From contig JAJEKV010000006.1 in NCBI GenBank assembly GCA_021234155.1, positions 8,521,003 through 8,585,002 on the forward strand: 64,000 nucleotides of DNA, read 5' to 3'. Positions 45,343 to 58,255 of the stretch are shown here, in pieces (position 1 is the stretch's first letter; each line of letters opens with the position of its first letter). The position numbers and the translations under genes were made by a program. The notes beneath the pieces are model-generated. The model worked only from the letters and a program-made list of their open reading frames with translations, did no database searches and was not told the DNA's origin. The DNA comes from Isoetes taiwanensis (Eukaryota; Streptophyta; Lycopodiopsida; Isoetales; Isoetaceae).

Positions 45343-46880
45343 AAGGCCAATACATGACGATTTGCCGTTACCAGCTAATATTGCAGTTCCGGATATATTT
45401 GTTGCTATACTGCCAGATTTGGCGCCGAAATGACGTCTGCCTGAGAAACATGCCTGGGTTCTAATCGATAAAAGTTGGGTTAGAAGTTTTGCTAAAGAAT
45501 GGGCATTATGTCTGCATGTGCCTAGAGATATGTTTTCTGCATTTTTCCTGCCATATTTGAGTTGGATGTTGTTTTATCTGTTGTATTTAACCTGGCTAGG
45601 CTTTAGAAATATCTAAGTTCAAAAAATCAGAACTGTGGTTACTTCCGGCCAGCATTCATTTATCTCTTGCTTTCAGGAGAAATATTTACTCATTCCCGAT
45701 TTCATTTACTTTGTTTGTATTTCGATTCTTTGAAAGATAGCTCCTTTGCAGGAACAGTGGTCGATCCGGTTATTTTGTGCCGTATCAGATTGACTTTTCA
45801 GAGAGACCCGGCTTTTCTTTGCATTCTTGGAAAAATATGAGTTTTATTCTTGATGTTATCAGAGGAATAATGCAATGGTATAGGCTTTATTCTTGGCTTT
45901 GCTTTACAAATTCTTCAATGCTGTAGCGGCCGCCCAAAGGGCTGTGCCAGATTGATGCCTTTGACTGGACAATATTCCAACCATCCCGTTGCAACACATA
46001 TTTCAAGCATCCCGTTATGCTTCAGACTTGACAAATTGCTTCCTTCTTCATTGCCAAAGTTCGGAGGAGCCCATCTTCAAACAATGATTAGAATTAAGTT
46101 TGTCTGCCTACCAGGTTTTGCATGGGAATGTATCAGTGCATGAATTTTGTTGTGAATGGCAACATCTTGTACTAACAGTTCCTCCTCAAATGGATCAGTG
46201 TTTCTCATAATGTTAATCTCTGTACCACGTACCATCAACATGCTAGAACCTATGACCAGCATCTTACGATGTTATAGCTTGTCCTGCCATATCATATGAA
46301 TATACTTGATATGCCAAGTATACGTCAGGTAGAGATTATGCCTTGATATATGACTTGCTGGACCACCAAGAGCCAGTTACTTCAATGTTATCTTGTGAAA
46401 TTAAAAAGTCTATGTGCCTTCATGGCTCTTCGCAACTTGTCGTCATGACATTATATAGGATACATGATAGAATGTAAATAGGTAGTAATGATAATGTTGC
46501 TCAATTTGTTGTCTATTTTGCAGCTATTACAGGCACTATGTTTTATAGCAAGGCACCGGGCAATTCATTGAATGCTCTCAGTATACTATCAGTTTTAGTG
46601 TTCTACACACTAAAAGATGCAATTCAAGCGCCATAGAGATATGCCTATCCCTCTTCTGGTGGCAGTTATATTCACTTCTTCCCTGTTGTATATTTTATTA
46701 TTCCATTTATTGCCTAATGTAAAAGGCATCTCAATTTAGGGAGATGATTTATTAATGTCTTTGTCTCTTTTCTTGATTGTGTTGGATGAATTTGCTAGGT
46801 GTGGATGCGGAATTGGACATGTTTTTTGTAATACAAAGGTGGACGTGTTTTATGTGCAGTTGAACACTTGAATTTGTTAT
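45343..46880. other. no gene recognised
   Basis: AT-rich sequence with several CATATC-type phrases. No conserved protein or RNA was found on either strand. Confidence 0.4.
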
Positions 46881-48560
46881 CACATGTGTCCAATCATTCA
46901 CGAACATGTCAATAGTCAACACAGTTCAAGTACCACATAATAGTCAACATTTCATGACATTTCAAGTACCACCAATTTTAGAACTAGTTATCAATGTTGT
47001 AAGCACATTCTTATACGATTTGTTCAAGCAGCAATTGCCAACATTTATTCTTATACGATTTGTTCAAGCAGCAATTGCCAACATTTATGGAATCAATACG
47101 AAGTGTGACAAATGGTAATAACATCACAATTTGCTAGAAAATGTTAGCTTTTTCCTATTCTTTTCGCATGATATCTTCTTTTATAAGCGTCTAGACTTAA
47201 AGATCTTCAAATAAAATATCAATTGCATTAGAACATGAAAAGCATTTAAAAGTGCATTAGTGTAACATGGTCGATTGAGATGTCCTAGCTTTCTCGTTGA
47301 TGTCATTGGCTCAATATTCTTAGGAAATTGCAAGGAACTTCTCCAAATGGTCGAACTTGCACACACAGGACAACCTTAGGAACATGTCAACAATAGGAAC
47401 ATGTATCTTAGACTACGAATGGAGAAGTCTGCAACTAATCCGCTCCAGGCATACAAAAGACAATAAGACCTAGGTTAGATTACTACAATGTGTACTACAT
47501 TGTTAATAATGCATTAATACAATTTATAATCCTACTGCATCTTGATGAGCTAATAGAATATTAGAAACCTAGAGGAATCTTTATAGAATTGTAGATAATT
47601 AAGGGGAACTTTTATAGAATCTTAGAGAATCAAGGGGAACTTGATGTCTTCATTTCTAGGTCTCTCAGGTTGCGAGCTTGGATAGATATCACAACATCTG
47701 CATAGGCAACATTACAAGAATCTAAAGGGAATCTTAGGGAATTCAGTCTCAAACATTGCATTTCCTAGCTAGCCTCAACTTTAGAACTTGGTATCTTAAT
47801 TTTTAAATTTCTACAAATTTACGAATGTTGCAATTCGACGAATCTCGACAAATCTGGGGGAACCCTAAGGAAATTTAAGGAAACCATCATAAAGTATGGG
47901 GAATCCAAAGGAATCTTTGCGAAATCTTAGGGAATCTTACAAGAATCTGGAGAGGATCTTTGTTTTCACATGTGTCCAATCATTCACAAACATGTCAATA
48001 GTCAACATTTCATGACATTTCACGTACCATCAATTTGAGAACTGATTATCAATGTTGTAAGCACATTTTTATACAATTTGTTCAAGTAGCAATTGCCAAC
48101 ATTTATGGAATCAATACGAAATGTGACAAATGGTAGTAACATCTTCCAAGCCTACCAACACAATTTGCTAGAAAATGTTTGCCTTTTCCTATTCTTTTTG
48201 CATGATATCTTCTTTTATAAACGTATAGACTTGAAGATCTTGAAATAAAATATCAATTGGATTAAAACATGAAAAGCATTTAAAAGTGCATTGGTGTAAC
48301 ATGGTCGATTCAGATGTCCTGGCTTTCTCGTTGATGTCATTGGCTCAATATTTTTAGGACGTTGCAAGGAACTTCTCCAAATGGTCGAACTTGCACACAC
48401 ATGACAACCTTAGGAAGATGACAACAGTAGGAACATGTATTTGAGACTACGAATGGAGAGGTCTGCAACTAATCCGCTCCAGGCATCGAAAAGACAATAA
48501 GATCTAGCTTAGATTTCTACGTCGTGTACTACATTGTTAATGATACATTAATAAAATTAT
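46881..48560. repeat. direct duplication of about 680 bp, offset 1.03-1.09 kb
   Basis: The sequence starting CACATGTGTCCAATCATTCA at 46,881 recurs at 47,967, and continues in parallel to about 47,560 and 48,560. The offset shrinks from 1,086 to 1,034 because the first copy carries an internal tandem duplication (ATACGATTTGTTCAAGCAGC, twice between 47,008 and 47,090). Neither copy encodes a recognised protein. Confidence 0.85.
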
Positions 48561-49207
48561 ATCCTACTGCATCTTGATAATCTAGAGGAATCTTGATGGA
48601 ATCTTGAAGAATCTAGGGAAACTTCATAGGACCTTAGAGGATCTTGGAGAATCCGCAGAAAATCTTGGGAAATCTTTGGAGAATCTTTCAAAATTTTTAA
48701 TTTTTCGAACTGCACATTCTTCGAATATAACAAACTACTTGTAATATATCACATGCTGGGGCATCATGAACATTTTATATATAGATGTCGATCTTGGCCG
48801 TTCGTTTCGATTGGGTGGCATTTATATAGGATCCTAACCATACATATGATTTGATGTGACATTCATTTATGAAATGGTGGGGTTGCAACTTTCAATCCTG
48901 ACCGTTTAGTGTTGAGGAAGCAATCTTGGCCATTCACATACGTGTATGGGGTCATGTATGGGTCATGTGGATGCATGAGGTGGCAAAAGATATTAATTGC
49001 AAAGAATGTTGTGGCAGCAAGAAAATAATGACTCTTTTATGACGTGGCAATTCTCAACCATTAATGCCATTTTGGGTACCTTACAGGTGGCACTGCAAAT
49101 TACATTATAATTATTACGTGATTTAATTGAAGGAGCCTGAAAAAAGGAAAGCGAAATTTCAAGAATTCTTAGTATTTTTTCAAGAATTCTGGCCACTGAT
49201 GTTGCAG

Positions 49208-49436
49208 ACTTTATCCAGGAAACTATGCTGGAACTAGTTATATTAATGCTTGGAAGGTTGTGCCTCTAACTCCTGCTGCTCCTGATCCACAAATTAATCT
49301 TTATTTTTCTATTGGACATTCACTAACAATGCATACATATTCCTGGTTACAGATTCTACAAAGCAACCAAAGCAAAGAGTGTTTAATCCAAACATTGGCA
49401 GACTATGCAAAGCTTTATTCCCTGTTGTTTGATCAG
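49208..49436 (+). CDS. candidate exon of an unidentified gene
   Basis: Between a TTGCAG acceptor (49,201-49,207) and a CAG|GT donor (49,437) lies a 229-nt open exon. It encodes LYPGNYAGTSYINAWKVVPL, then PAAPDPQINLYFSIGHSL and CLIQTLADYAKLYSLLFDQ. The amphipathic composition and flanking splice signals look real. I do not recognise the family and found no neighbouring exons with confidence. It may be part of a larger gene or a processed remnant. Confidence 0.4.
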
Positions 49437-50609
49437 GTTCGAGTGCTTTCTTGTGCTCTTGGATGTTTTTAGCTTGCTGTGTTAGATTCGAGCTTCTTAT
49501 TGTAGTAATCAGATGATTTCATATGCATTTTTTGAAATACTTGGGGGATTCTTTGTTCTTCACACGATGTCTGGTAGAAGGAGCAGGGCAGTCGGCTCCA
49601 CCTTTTCTCTTCTGTGGGCTTGCAAGCAATGTGGATGCTCCACTTTCTTGGATTCGGAATTCTTCCTAATCCCGCACTGGAGGGTCTTCTAGCTTCTAGC
49701 TATTGTCTGGTTTATTGCAACAAGCACTGCATCAGCAGGCTCTTTAACGACATTAGGTTAGCTTTCACTATGAATTTTCTTGAGCATTATGCTGCTCATT
49801 TAACCTCATGAATGCATCAAAATATGCTAGTTGATGCATGTAGAATCCGATGAGAAAGATCTAGCAAGATCATTTAAGGATCTATACTAAATTTTGTTTG
49901 GGTTTATTGATTGCCGGATGCCCTGGCTTCTATAATTATGGTTTGCTTGTGACTCAATGCAGGTTCTAGGCCCCAAGATACGTGGATGTGAGCACATTAT
50001 GTAATAACCTGCTTGAGTTTGTTGTTAAACAATTGGATCTCTCAAGTGCTAAGATTCTCGCTAAATTTTTGCTATTTGTTTGCTGTAGGTTTTTGAGTTT
50101 GTTGTTAAACAATTGGATCTCTCAAGTGCTAAGATTCTCGCTAAATTTTTGCTATTTGTTTGCTGTAGGTTTTCGTTTTTTATGACGTCAATACATTCAT
50201 TAGTAAAATTCATTTTTCGAACCTTGACAACTTAAAAATACGATGTGTGTTAACAACCAGAGTGGCTTGATAGCTAATGTTAGAATATCACAGATTAAAA
50301 ATAAATTTGATGTACGATGAGTTGGCAAATAGTTGGCAATACCATTGAAACTCATAGTCACGTAATGTAAAGTTCTTTCATCTCCTCGCACAGTTCTTTC
50401 ATCTCCTCGCACCTGACTAATTAGCTCGCTCTATTAAGACATCCCCCTCTCAAAATAGAATGTGCAGATGTCGTGAGAGAATGTAATGGCAATCACGGTG
50501 GATTTAATCTCGAATTTTAAATTTAATGGCTAGTCTCGACGTTAGAACTTGATGTCTTTAACTTCTAAATTTTTTAGATTTCGAGCTAGAAGTAGGATTC
50601 TACAGGCAC
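49437..50609. other. mostly non-coding; 80-bp tandem duplication
   Basis: At 50,011-50,170 the unit GAGTTTGTTGTTAAACAATT is repeated exactly with an 80-bp offset. Each unit ends in CTGTAGGTTTT, which could serve as duplicated splice acceptors. CTTTCATCTCCTCGCAC is also directly repeated near 50,376-50,411. No gene is recognised. Confidence 0.5.
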
Positions 50610-50990
50610 ATTGACGAATCTGAAATAATGGAGGGGAATCTTTGGGAATCTAGGAGATTCTTGACGGAATCATGGAGAATCTAGAGAATCTTTATAGAAT
50701 TGTGGGAATTTAAGAGACTACATAAAACCATGGAAAAGGGAAATCTAGGTTAATCTTGAGGAATCTTCATAGAATCCAAGGGAATCCAAGAGAATCTACA
50801 TAGGGGGTCTAGGCGAATTTTGGGAAAATCTTTGGGTTAGGGAAATCTAGGTAAATCTTCACAAAAACAGAATGAATCTAGAGAATCTAAATAGATTCTT
50901 GAGGAATGTATGCAAATCTTAGAACAGTTTTTGTAAATTTAGAAAAAAATTTGTAGAATCTTAAAGGTCTAGTGGAATCTTCCACACTGT

Positions 50991-51935
50991 TGTGTTTTGC
51001 ATGGCCGGCTTCATGCAGTCCTTCATAGTACAACCACTTGTATACATATAAAATACATATCATATGTATCCAATATATAAAATTTGCGGCCCTTAAATAT
51101 GTTTCGAGCTTGTGGATATTCTATTAAATATGTTTCGAGCACTTAGACGCATGTCGCTAAACATATTCTAAAATAACAGTGGTATCCCTTTTTTAATCAA
51201 GTAGTTGAACTGACACTAAAACAGACCTTATGCCACAACGGACCTTGATCTGCTGTCTTTCAGATGCTCTTAATTCTCTTTGAAGTTGAGTTGCACTTCT
51301 ACACAAACGTGTTCTAGCCTTACTAATCCTCTCAGCTACCAGGCCTTAAACATGCGATCATGGAAATTGAAAATTTCCAACTGCGTGCTTGCAGTAATAC
51401 TAAAAATCCATTGGAGGCAACAACCAAGAAAACAGTATATTTCAACATGCTCATAGACCGGATAATGCTAAAAATCCATTGAAGGCACCAAGAAAACAGT
51501 ATACGCGCTCCCAAAGACAAAATCTCTTTATTCAGGAACAGTAATTTCTGTCTATTCTCAAAGATGAGCCGCCATACTTGTCACGGTTCATCATTGAATG
51601 TACAAGCACACATCAATCAAGGCTTATTTTGACACCTTTCTCCAGTATAAGCCTGCTTCATTCAATGATAAAGAATGGATTGAATTTGAAACAATATCTC
51701 CTCCCGCCATTTTAAGATACAATTTGGTGTAGAAACTTCTGTACTGATTTGAGAAAATTACCACTAATTGGAAGTGGCATTGAAAGGAAGTATTGCAGGA
51801 CCTCCGATTTCATGTCCTGAATACATAATAATCTGACACAGCAAATCTGTTCATTTGAAGACCAGCGTACCTCGTTTAAATATCATCCTGGTTTCATATT
51901 CCTTGATGAAATGCACCTAGCTACACACACCATAA
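50991..51935. other. 3' flank of the ORP gene, non-coding
   Basis: Contains a direct repeat AATACTAAAAATCCATTG / AATGCTAAAAATCCATTG (51,394 and 51,465), both followed by CAACCAAGAAAACAGTAT-like text. The probable 3' UTR of the ORP gene lies at its right end. No other gene was found. Confidence 0.4.
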
Positions 51936-54900
51936 CTAGTCTGAAGATATGTCAGGCAACTGATGGCCAAATATATCAGGGCAATCAGTCCAATCTCCAC
52001 CCTCTCTTGCTTTCCAATAGCCACCAATATACTTATAAGAATCCATGCCCTTTTCCTTCCTGAACCATCTTGGTTGCCATCCTCTTTCCTGCAGCTTTCG
52101 AGCCTGTAATGAAGACACATCCATTATTAGTTACAAGCTTATTCCAGTGGAATGACAGAATAAGGAAAGGACCTGGCGCTGTTTCTGCTCAAGGCGTAAC
52201 TTCTCAAAATTTGCAGCTTCGTATTCTCCATTCTCTAGATGCCTTTGGTCTGGCCTCAATCGTGAATCTGTTGGCGGAAGTTTCTCCTAGGAATATCTCA
52301 ACAAGCAGTCAGGTCTAGCTGTTTCCAAAAAAAAAATTTAGTGTCTCAACCTTACCTTAAGCCCAGATGTTAATTCATTCAATGTAATCGCAAAAGATGT
52401 CAAATTATAACGTGTAGGAAATTCTGGAGGATCACTTCGCTTCCATAAAAGTTCAGCCTCAGACATTTGATCGTAGCCTTTGCCTTTTAAACTTGGATCC
52501 CCAAGAACATAGTACATGCTCTCATCCCATTTCCCTATTAAAGTTGCAAGCTTTTCACCACTTCTATTATGGACAAATCCGTGCACCTATTCAGAAAAGT
52601 TCAGTAAAAATAGACACAAGAAGTCATGAATATTTCCCATCTGCATATCCAAGAAACAGCATTTTTGACTTGTAGAAAGAAACACAAAGCTACCTGATGA
52701 GGATTGCGATCAATAATAGACTGCTCTTTAAATTTGACCTTACAAGAAACATCCCGATTTCCTTGAATTCTCATTGTTCCATAATGGTCACAGTACAATT
52801 TTCCCAAAATCAAGTTATATATTGACGTTGTAACCTGATAAAAAGGTACTTCAAGTCAGGGATCTTTTCCAACAAAAAAGTAAGCGCACAAAGAGCATGT
52901 ACCTTGCTCCATTGAAATATTTCACCATCATCGAACTCGAGGGTGAGTACCCCAACAGGTTCCAGCTGAATAGAACGGCCCCAAAATTTGCTTTTCAAAT
53001 TGCTGTCACCCCAGAATTTCCAGCCCCTTCCTTCACAGTGACATGCAACTACCATTGGATGATGACTTACCTGCAGATATCGCCACAGTTTGCTTAAAAA
53101 CAAGAATGTGTTTAAATACTTTTGTAACATTTGCTTAAGATTCACATCTCAACAGCACCTTCTCAGAGAAGAAACGAACTCCTTTATCTGGATAATCTGC
53201 CTCGTATGTCTCACCCAACAATGGATTAAAGGGTTTGCAGTGTCGACCATCCGTAGATGCATACCCAGAGACGGCGAATGCAGCCACATTGAGGATTCTC
53301 ATAAGACTGTCTCCCTGGAAATAATAAACCATTGATGCGGTATCAATCTCTTGAAATGGGGCAAATCTATTCTGGATTGAGATAAGACCTTACCTTCTTA
53401 CCCCATTCCCAAGCTTGATCGAGCAAATAAGAGTATTCCAATTCCTCAAAGCATTTTTGTAAGGAGGAGATTGGCTCGTTAAAATATACAGGTAGACATA
53501 TTTTTGTAAGATCCTTTCCAATGTTGTCTTTGATCATGTTCCAAAGGCTTATACCCTTTTCCTTTTCCTTGGGTTCAGGTAATTTCTTGCGCCTTCTCAC
53601 GTATGGATAAGTAATTTGCTTTCCTAGAGTGGGAATATTATGACCATTTGAGAAACCTGTCACTGGTGAACCTTCAGAATTGAATAATTCCATGGCATCT
53701 AAGCCACCCTGCCGGTTCAAAAAGCTTGGGCTCCTAAATGACCCAGATAAAGACTCTACTGTGTCAAAATAGGCATCATCATCGTCATCAGTTTCGCCCT
53801 CATTACCCGTTTTGGCATGCTCCTCTTCAGAATCAGATTCACTGCCTGCAAAATGATCAGAATTGAAAATAAATGCAGATAAAGCATGATACTAGCCACG
53901 CAGTTAAAGGATTCAACAAACTTCAACAGAAACAGAATGCATATGTGGAGCAAATGATGCTTACCATTGCATTGTCCAGATTCAAGCAAAGTAGATGTGC
54001 CAACTTGATTTTGCATTTCATCCACGACGGTGGTTTCCAATTCCACCTTCTCAGCCTGAAAATCAACAAGGGAGGCATTCATTATCTTGGGAGGCAATAA
54101 AATGGAAACAATCATGTCTTAGGTTCATCATGCATACCTCTAGCTGACGTAGTTTGTCTGCCAACTGAAGACAACGTTGCTGAAGTGTATGAAGTTTTTC
54201 TTTCGTTTCAACAAACTCGGCCAACACTATTCCTTCACAATCTTTTACTGTTTCCTCAGTCAGGCCCTCTTGTAAAAGCCGTCTTCTCAGTCCTTCCGTT
54301 GATATTGTAAGGTCATCAATGGGTAATAAAAGGTCCACAGATGATGTTCTTGGTAAGAGATCCTTCGCTGCCTGCAGAGCTTCCAACCAAGCATACCTGT
54401 CTTCCTTGGTTTCTGCTCTCAGATGTAGAGTTTTTGTGCCACTAAATATGTAAAACTTTTTATCATCAGACTTGCTTTTGCTTATGGATGAGACCTGAAA
54501 CGAGATTGCAAACATCTGAGAAAAAGAATGCCTTTTCACATGATATATTGAACTCAGAGAACAAAAGATCTGAACCTAGATTGCTAACAGCAGACCTAAG
54601 CTGCGCACTCTAATGCCTTTAATGTATGATCCATATGCCTTTGAACAGAAAACTAAGATGACTCATAAGAATGCTAGCAGGACAGCAACTCCAAGTAGCT
54701 ATAGTTACGGAGATCATTTGCTTACATCTGAACCAGCAAAATTAAAGGTAGTTTACGCGCAGTATCAGAATTTGACTACTTCCTAGATGTCTTGGATATG
54801 TAAATAGATATCTAATAACCAAAGTATGAATCCCAACCTTTAAGTGCACTCTACCAAACGTTTTAGGGCGCCTCTTATCATCCGTGGTGATATGTTTGTG

Positions 54901-55476
54901 TTTTCTCATCAGCCTCTGCGCTTCTTCGCCAATCACTCTCAAGCCCTTTTGCCAATCCTGGTTGGCATATATCTTATCAGGCCCATGCACCTTGTAATAC
55001 GAAAGGACACCTTCTTGCAACACAAGCCATCGGGACCTCCAACCCTTCCCGTAATTAACCCATTTTTGTAAAATACCTACAACGTTAGGAGTAGTACCTG
55101 TGCAACTTGTTCTGCCATCAGCTAACTCATATGGCAACAGTTCCGAGGAAAAGGGCACAGGCTTCCCTGTGTCCAGCTTTCCCGAAAAAGACAACTGTTT
55201 ATCTGTTCTTCCCGTTTTACTCTTACTATGGTAAGAATTAACTGGGGGCTTACTTCCAGAACACTCTTGTTCATGATCTGTATTGGAATTCATGCAAGTG
55301 TTAACTACTCTGGTCGATATTGGTGGAAGGTTTGGGGTTAAAGACCTCCCAGAAAATGAACTCCTTGACATTCCAGGCTCCACAGTTACTGACATCTTAT
55401 TAGGATCCTGTTGTGTAACAAGCGGAGATGATTTCCCTTCGTAAGACACGGGGGTCATGCAACACAACCCCTGCAT
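51936..55476 (-). CDS. oxysterol-binding protein-related protein (PH plus OSBP domains), plant ORP1/2 type
   Basis: Ten coding exons with GT-AG borders: 55,476-54,838, 54,494-54,138, 54,055-53,965, 53,845-53,394, 53,314-53,159, 53,070-52,903, 52,834-52,694, 52,586-52,356, 52,286-52,173 and 52,103-51,936. They total 2,517 nt, exactly 838 residues plus stop. A PH domain (residues about 130-275) begins [20 protein letters not shown] and binds phosphoinositides; a coiled-coil region ([19 protein letters not shown]) follows. The lipid-binding OSBP domain includes [29 protein letters not shown], the fingerprint [14 protein letters not shown] and [17 protein letters not shown]. The C-terminus is [18 protein letters not shown]. 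It likely moves sterols or other lipids at membrane contacts. The start at 55,476 follows a 5'-UTR splice acceptor; Met 7 is an alternative. No damage is seen. Confidence 0.95.
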
Positions 55477-57904
55477 CCAGCCTTCTCAATGCATACCCAA
55501 GACCTGTAACAGGCAAAAATCACTGTTCTCTGAATAATATTAGGTAAAATCCTTCCTGCTAGCTCGCCCTTTTTCCACTATTATGATGTTTCATAGATCT
55601 GACTAAACTTCAATGAATGTGTCATTGTTAATGCGAATTAATTTGCCAATGTTTACATCTTCTATCCGATTCGTAGAGATCTGCATATTGCCATATATAT
55701 ATGCCTGGCTAATGCGTCCAAAATTGTCAGTCCTCTTCTTGAACCAAGTACTCTTGCAAAAAGCTTCGGGCTTCCGAATTAACAAGATTATGCTCAAAGC
55801 TCATACGACTAAAAAATTCTCCTAAGATCAGAGGCCTTCTAAATCATGGCCTGAATTGAGATGGCTAAATTAATGCTACGTAGCTCCGGCCGGCGCAAAA
55901 AGCTCGGATGCAAAGATTAAAAAACTGATCTTCCAGTGACGAAATTTGACAAGAATTGAAAGCTTGGGAGTAAAATCTTCGCACCAGGAATCATGCTGGA
56001 AGGACTTTTAAAAGGTACGCAGCTCCGGAGCTTAAGATCAGGCAAGGAAAAGCTTGTGCTCTGCCTCTGCCCTCCTCGTCGGAATCCGAGAAGACGCCGG
56101 CATGTCTACGCTTTTCGCTGCCAAAAAAATATACACGCGGCGCCGGAGTACACAGTTGTAAGTGTATTATACGCTGGCGTATCTCGGAGTCCGTATTCCC
56201 CACGTAGGTATTTATATTCCGTACGTGCAGCAGTGTGCAGTTGCATTGACGAGCGGCATACGTACAGCCAGACGTTATACATTCCGACACTCTATACGCG
56301 CTTACGTGGAACCAAATCATTGGACGTGGATTCTGATTTTTTTTTACACTTCCAAATGGGCCGAAGATTATAAGTAACCTGGTTTGGGGGATCCCGGACG
56401 TGGTGATCCCGTCCTCAAGGATCAACAAAAAAAAAAAAGATCCCGTCCCTCGGGATCACCACGTTAACTGTGTAGCTAATGGGTTACTGTGCAGTTTGGT
56501 GCTGATTTTCAGCTGGATTGGAGCTTGTTTATTGCAGCGGCGCTTGCCCTGCTTCCTCCTCCGCTGCTATCGAATCCTCTGCTCCAGTCGATTCTGACCA
56601 CCCAGGAATATACCCCATCTGATTCCATGGAGGATCGGCCGAGAAAAACCCATGCAAAGTTTGCCCTGATTTTCTCTATAAGGGGCACGCCACCCCCCGC
56701 CAGGATCCCCCAGACCAGGGTAAATATATCATGCTCCTTCTGAATGGCAATCCACACACTCGGCACTATAGGTTTTAGGGTGGGAAAGTGAAGCGCTATA
56801 TATATCGAGCGCTGTCGTGTTTAAATCACGGGTATATTCGTGGTATATCCGGGTCTTTGACATGTTATAGCCACACCACAATAAAAAATACACGCGTTGT
56901 CTTTGTGGACTTAGCGATTTTTTCGTGATTAGCACTAGTTTAAAAATGCCCATGACCAATTCCTCCTCCTCCTCCTCCTCCTCCTCTTATACTTTCGTGC
57001 TACTTGCGTGAAAAAATAGCTATTAAGGTCCACAAAAATCCCTTCATATTTTTGCGTTTGGTGATAATTATATAGCTGAGGAATTGGAATTATTTAAAAA
57101 TAATCATGAAACCATTTGATATTTATGTCGGACCTAATTTCATGGAGTGATGGCAGGAAATCCTTATCATTCATGTACTGTAGAATGGCATTTTAAATGC
57201 TATTCCGAAGGGGTGGCATTTCGGATGTTATTCGGTGGGGCCCGCGACCGACGACAGCGGATCTCCCGCTTGCGCTGGAATGGCTGAGCAAATGCCATTT
57301 CCCAACAAGATAGAAATTGGGAAGCAGTTTCTAGTGCAGATCGAATGTTTTGTGCATATCTTGTGCACGATTATGAGCATATTTTTGAAGATTTGTGCAC
57401 AGGTTTATGCAGGTTTTTGCAAATCTAGAGCAGACTTCTAGCTTTGAGGCACGAATCCTAAGTTGAAGTCGGTTCTTACCTGGCATGAACCTCCATTCCA
57501 TGATCGACTGAGTGGACATGTGGCGCCACAGAAGTACACAAGAGCTTAAACTACGAGCCCACTTCTATCTTATTATTGTTCTTTGAAATCACAAGCCCCT
57601 CTACATGGTCAATTGACATCTGGGTTTTGCGGCTTGTTCCTTGTTTGGTTAAGGTGCAAGCGCATCCACTCATATAAATCACATGAGCCAAGATAACGGA
57701 ATATAGTTAAGTGTGAGAATTGATTTTCATAAAAGTTAAACTCTCTTAGGATAAAATAACATTGTCATAGGATTTTCTCCATCAAAACTATGTGGTACCT
57801 CCCTATTAGATATAATATGAACACATCTAAGTAATTGCTTGGTTTTTCAGACCATATATACAATATTAGTTTGGCACTTTTTATTAATTACGAAAGGGAA
57901 AAAA
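55477..57904. other. ORP 5' UTR, promoter side and intergenic region
   Basis: A 5'-UTR intron probably ends at about 55,504 (minus strand TTACAG|GTCTTGGG). A 14-bp perfect inverted repeat, ACGTGGTGATCCCG at 56,398-56,411 and its complement at 56,451-56,464, lies about 930 bp upstream of the ORP start. A CCT microsatellite is at 56,961-56,988. Reading frames here show no conserved protein. Confidence 0.45.
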
Positions 57905-58255
57905 GGGGTGGAAGGAAGGAAGGAAGGTTCTTTTATCGTCCGCGGAGGCCAATCGGCCTATGGGACCCAAATTACATGGGTGCAGCAAGCCTGTTGCTAC
58001 CCGGATTAAACACACCCTCCGGGAGGGGAAAACCGTCATCAGCGAACAAAGCTGGCCGGGTAACTGAAAAATATACATATACACATGAATTCCCGGCACC
58101 TCAGGTAGGTGCCCGGGGGTAGAGGTGAGTCCGCAGATCCAAAACCTCCTGGAGGTAGGAGCCAAGGGATTCAACTGACGGCGTACTGAGTAGCTCGTGC
58201 AGGGGCAGACCAGATCGCACCAAGAGAACGTAGCGAGCCCGAATCTGACTATGAG
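57905..58255 (-). mobile_element. LINE 3' end with GGAA tail
   Basis: On the minus strand, the last codons of ORF2 (LHELLSTPSVESLGSYLQEV, LDLRTHLYP) are followed by the GGTTTTCCCCTCCCGGAGGG block and then the GGCCTCCGCGGACG motif. The end is a CCTT tail, visible as GGAAGGAAGGAAGG at 57,910-57,926. It shares the 3' architecture of LINE C and of the remnant at 6,530. The 5' part is missing. Confidence 0.75.

Larger units (their letters stand above)
47560..50990 (+). repeat. three GAATC-rich degenerate arrays
   Basis: Regions 47,560-47,960, 48,570-48,705 and 50,610-50,990 consist of loosely periodic GGAATCTT / GAGAATCTAG units every 12-20 bp. The strand bias is strong: GAATC is frequent on the plus strand and GATTC almost absent. 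No coding meaning is visible. Confidence 0.7.
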
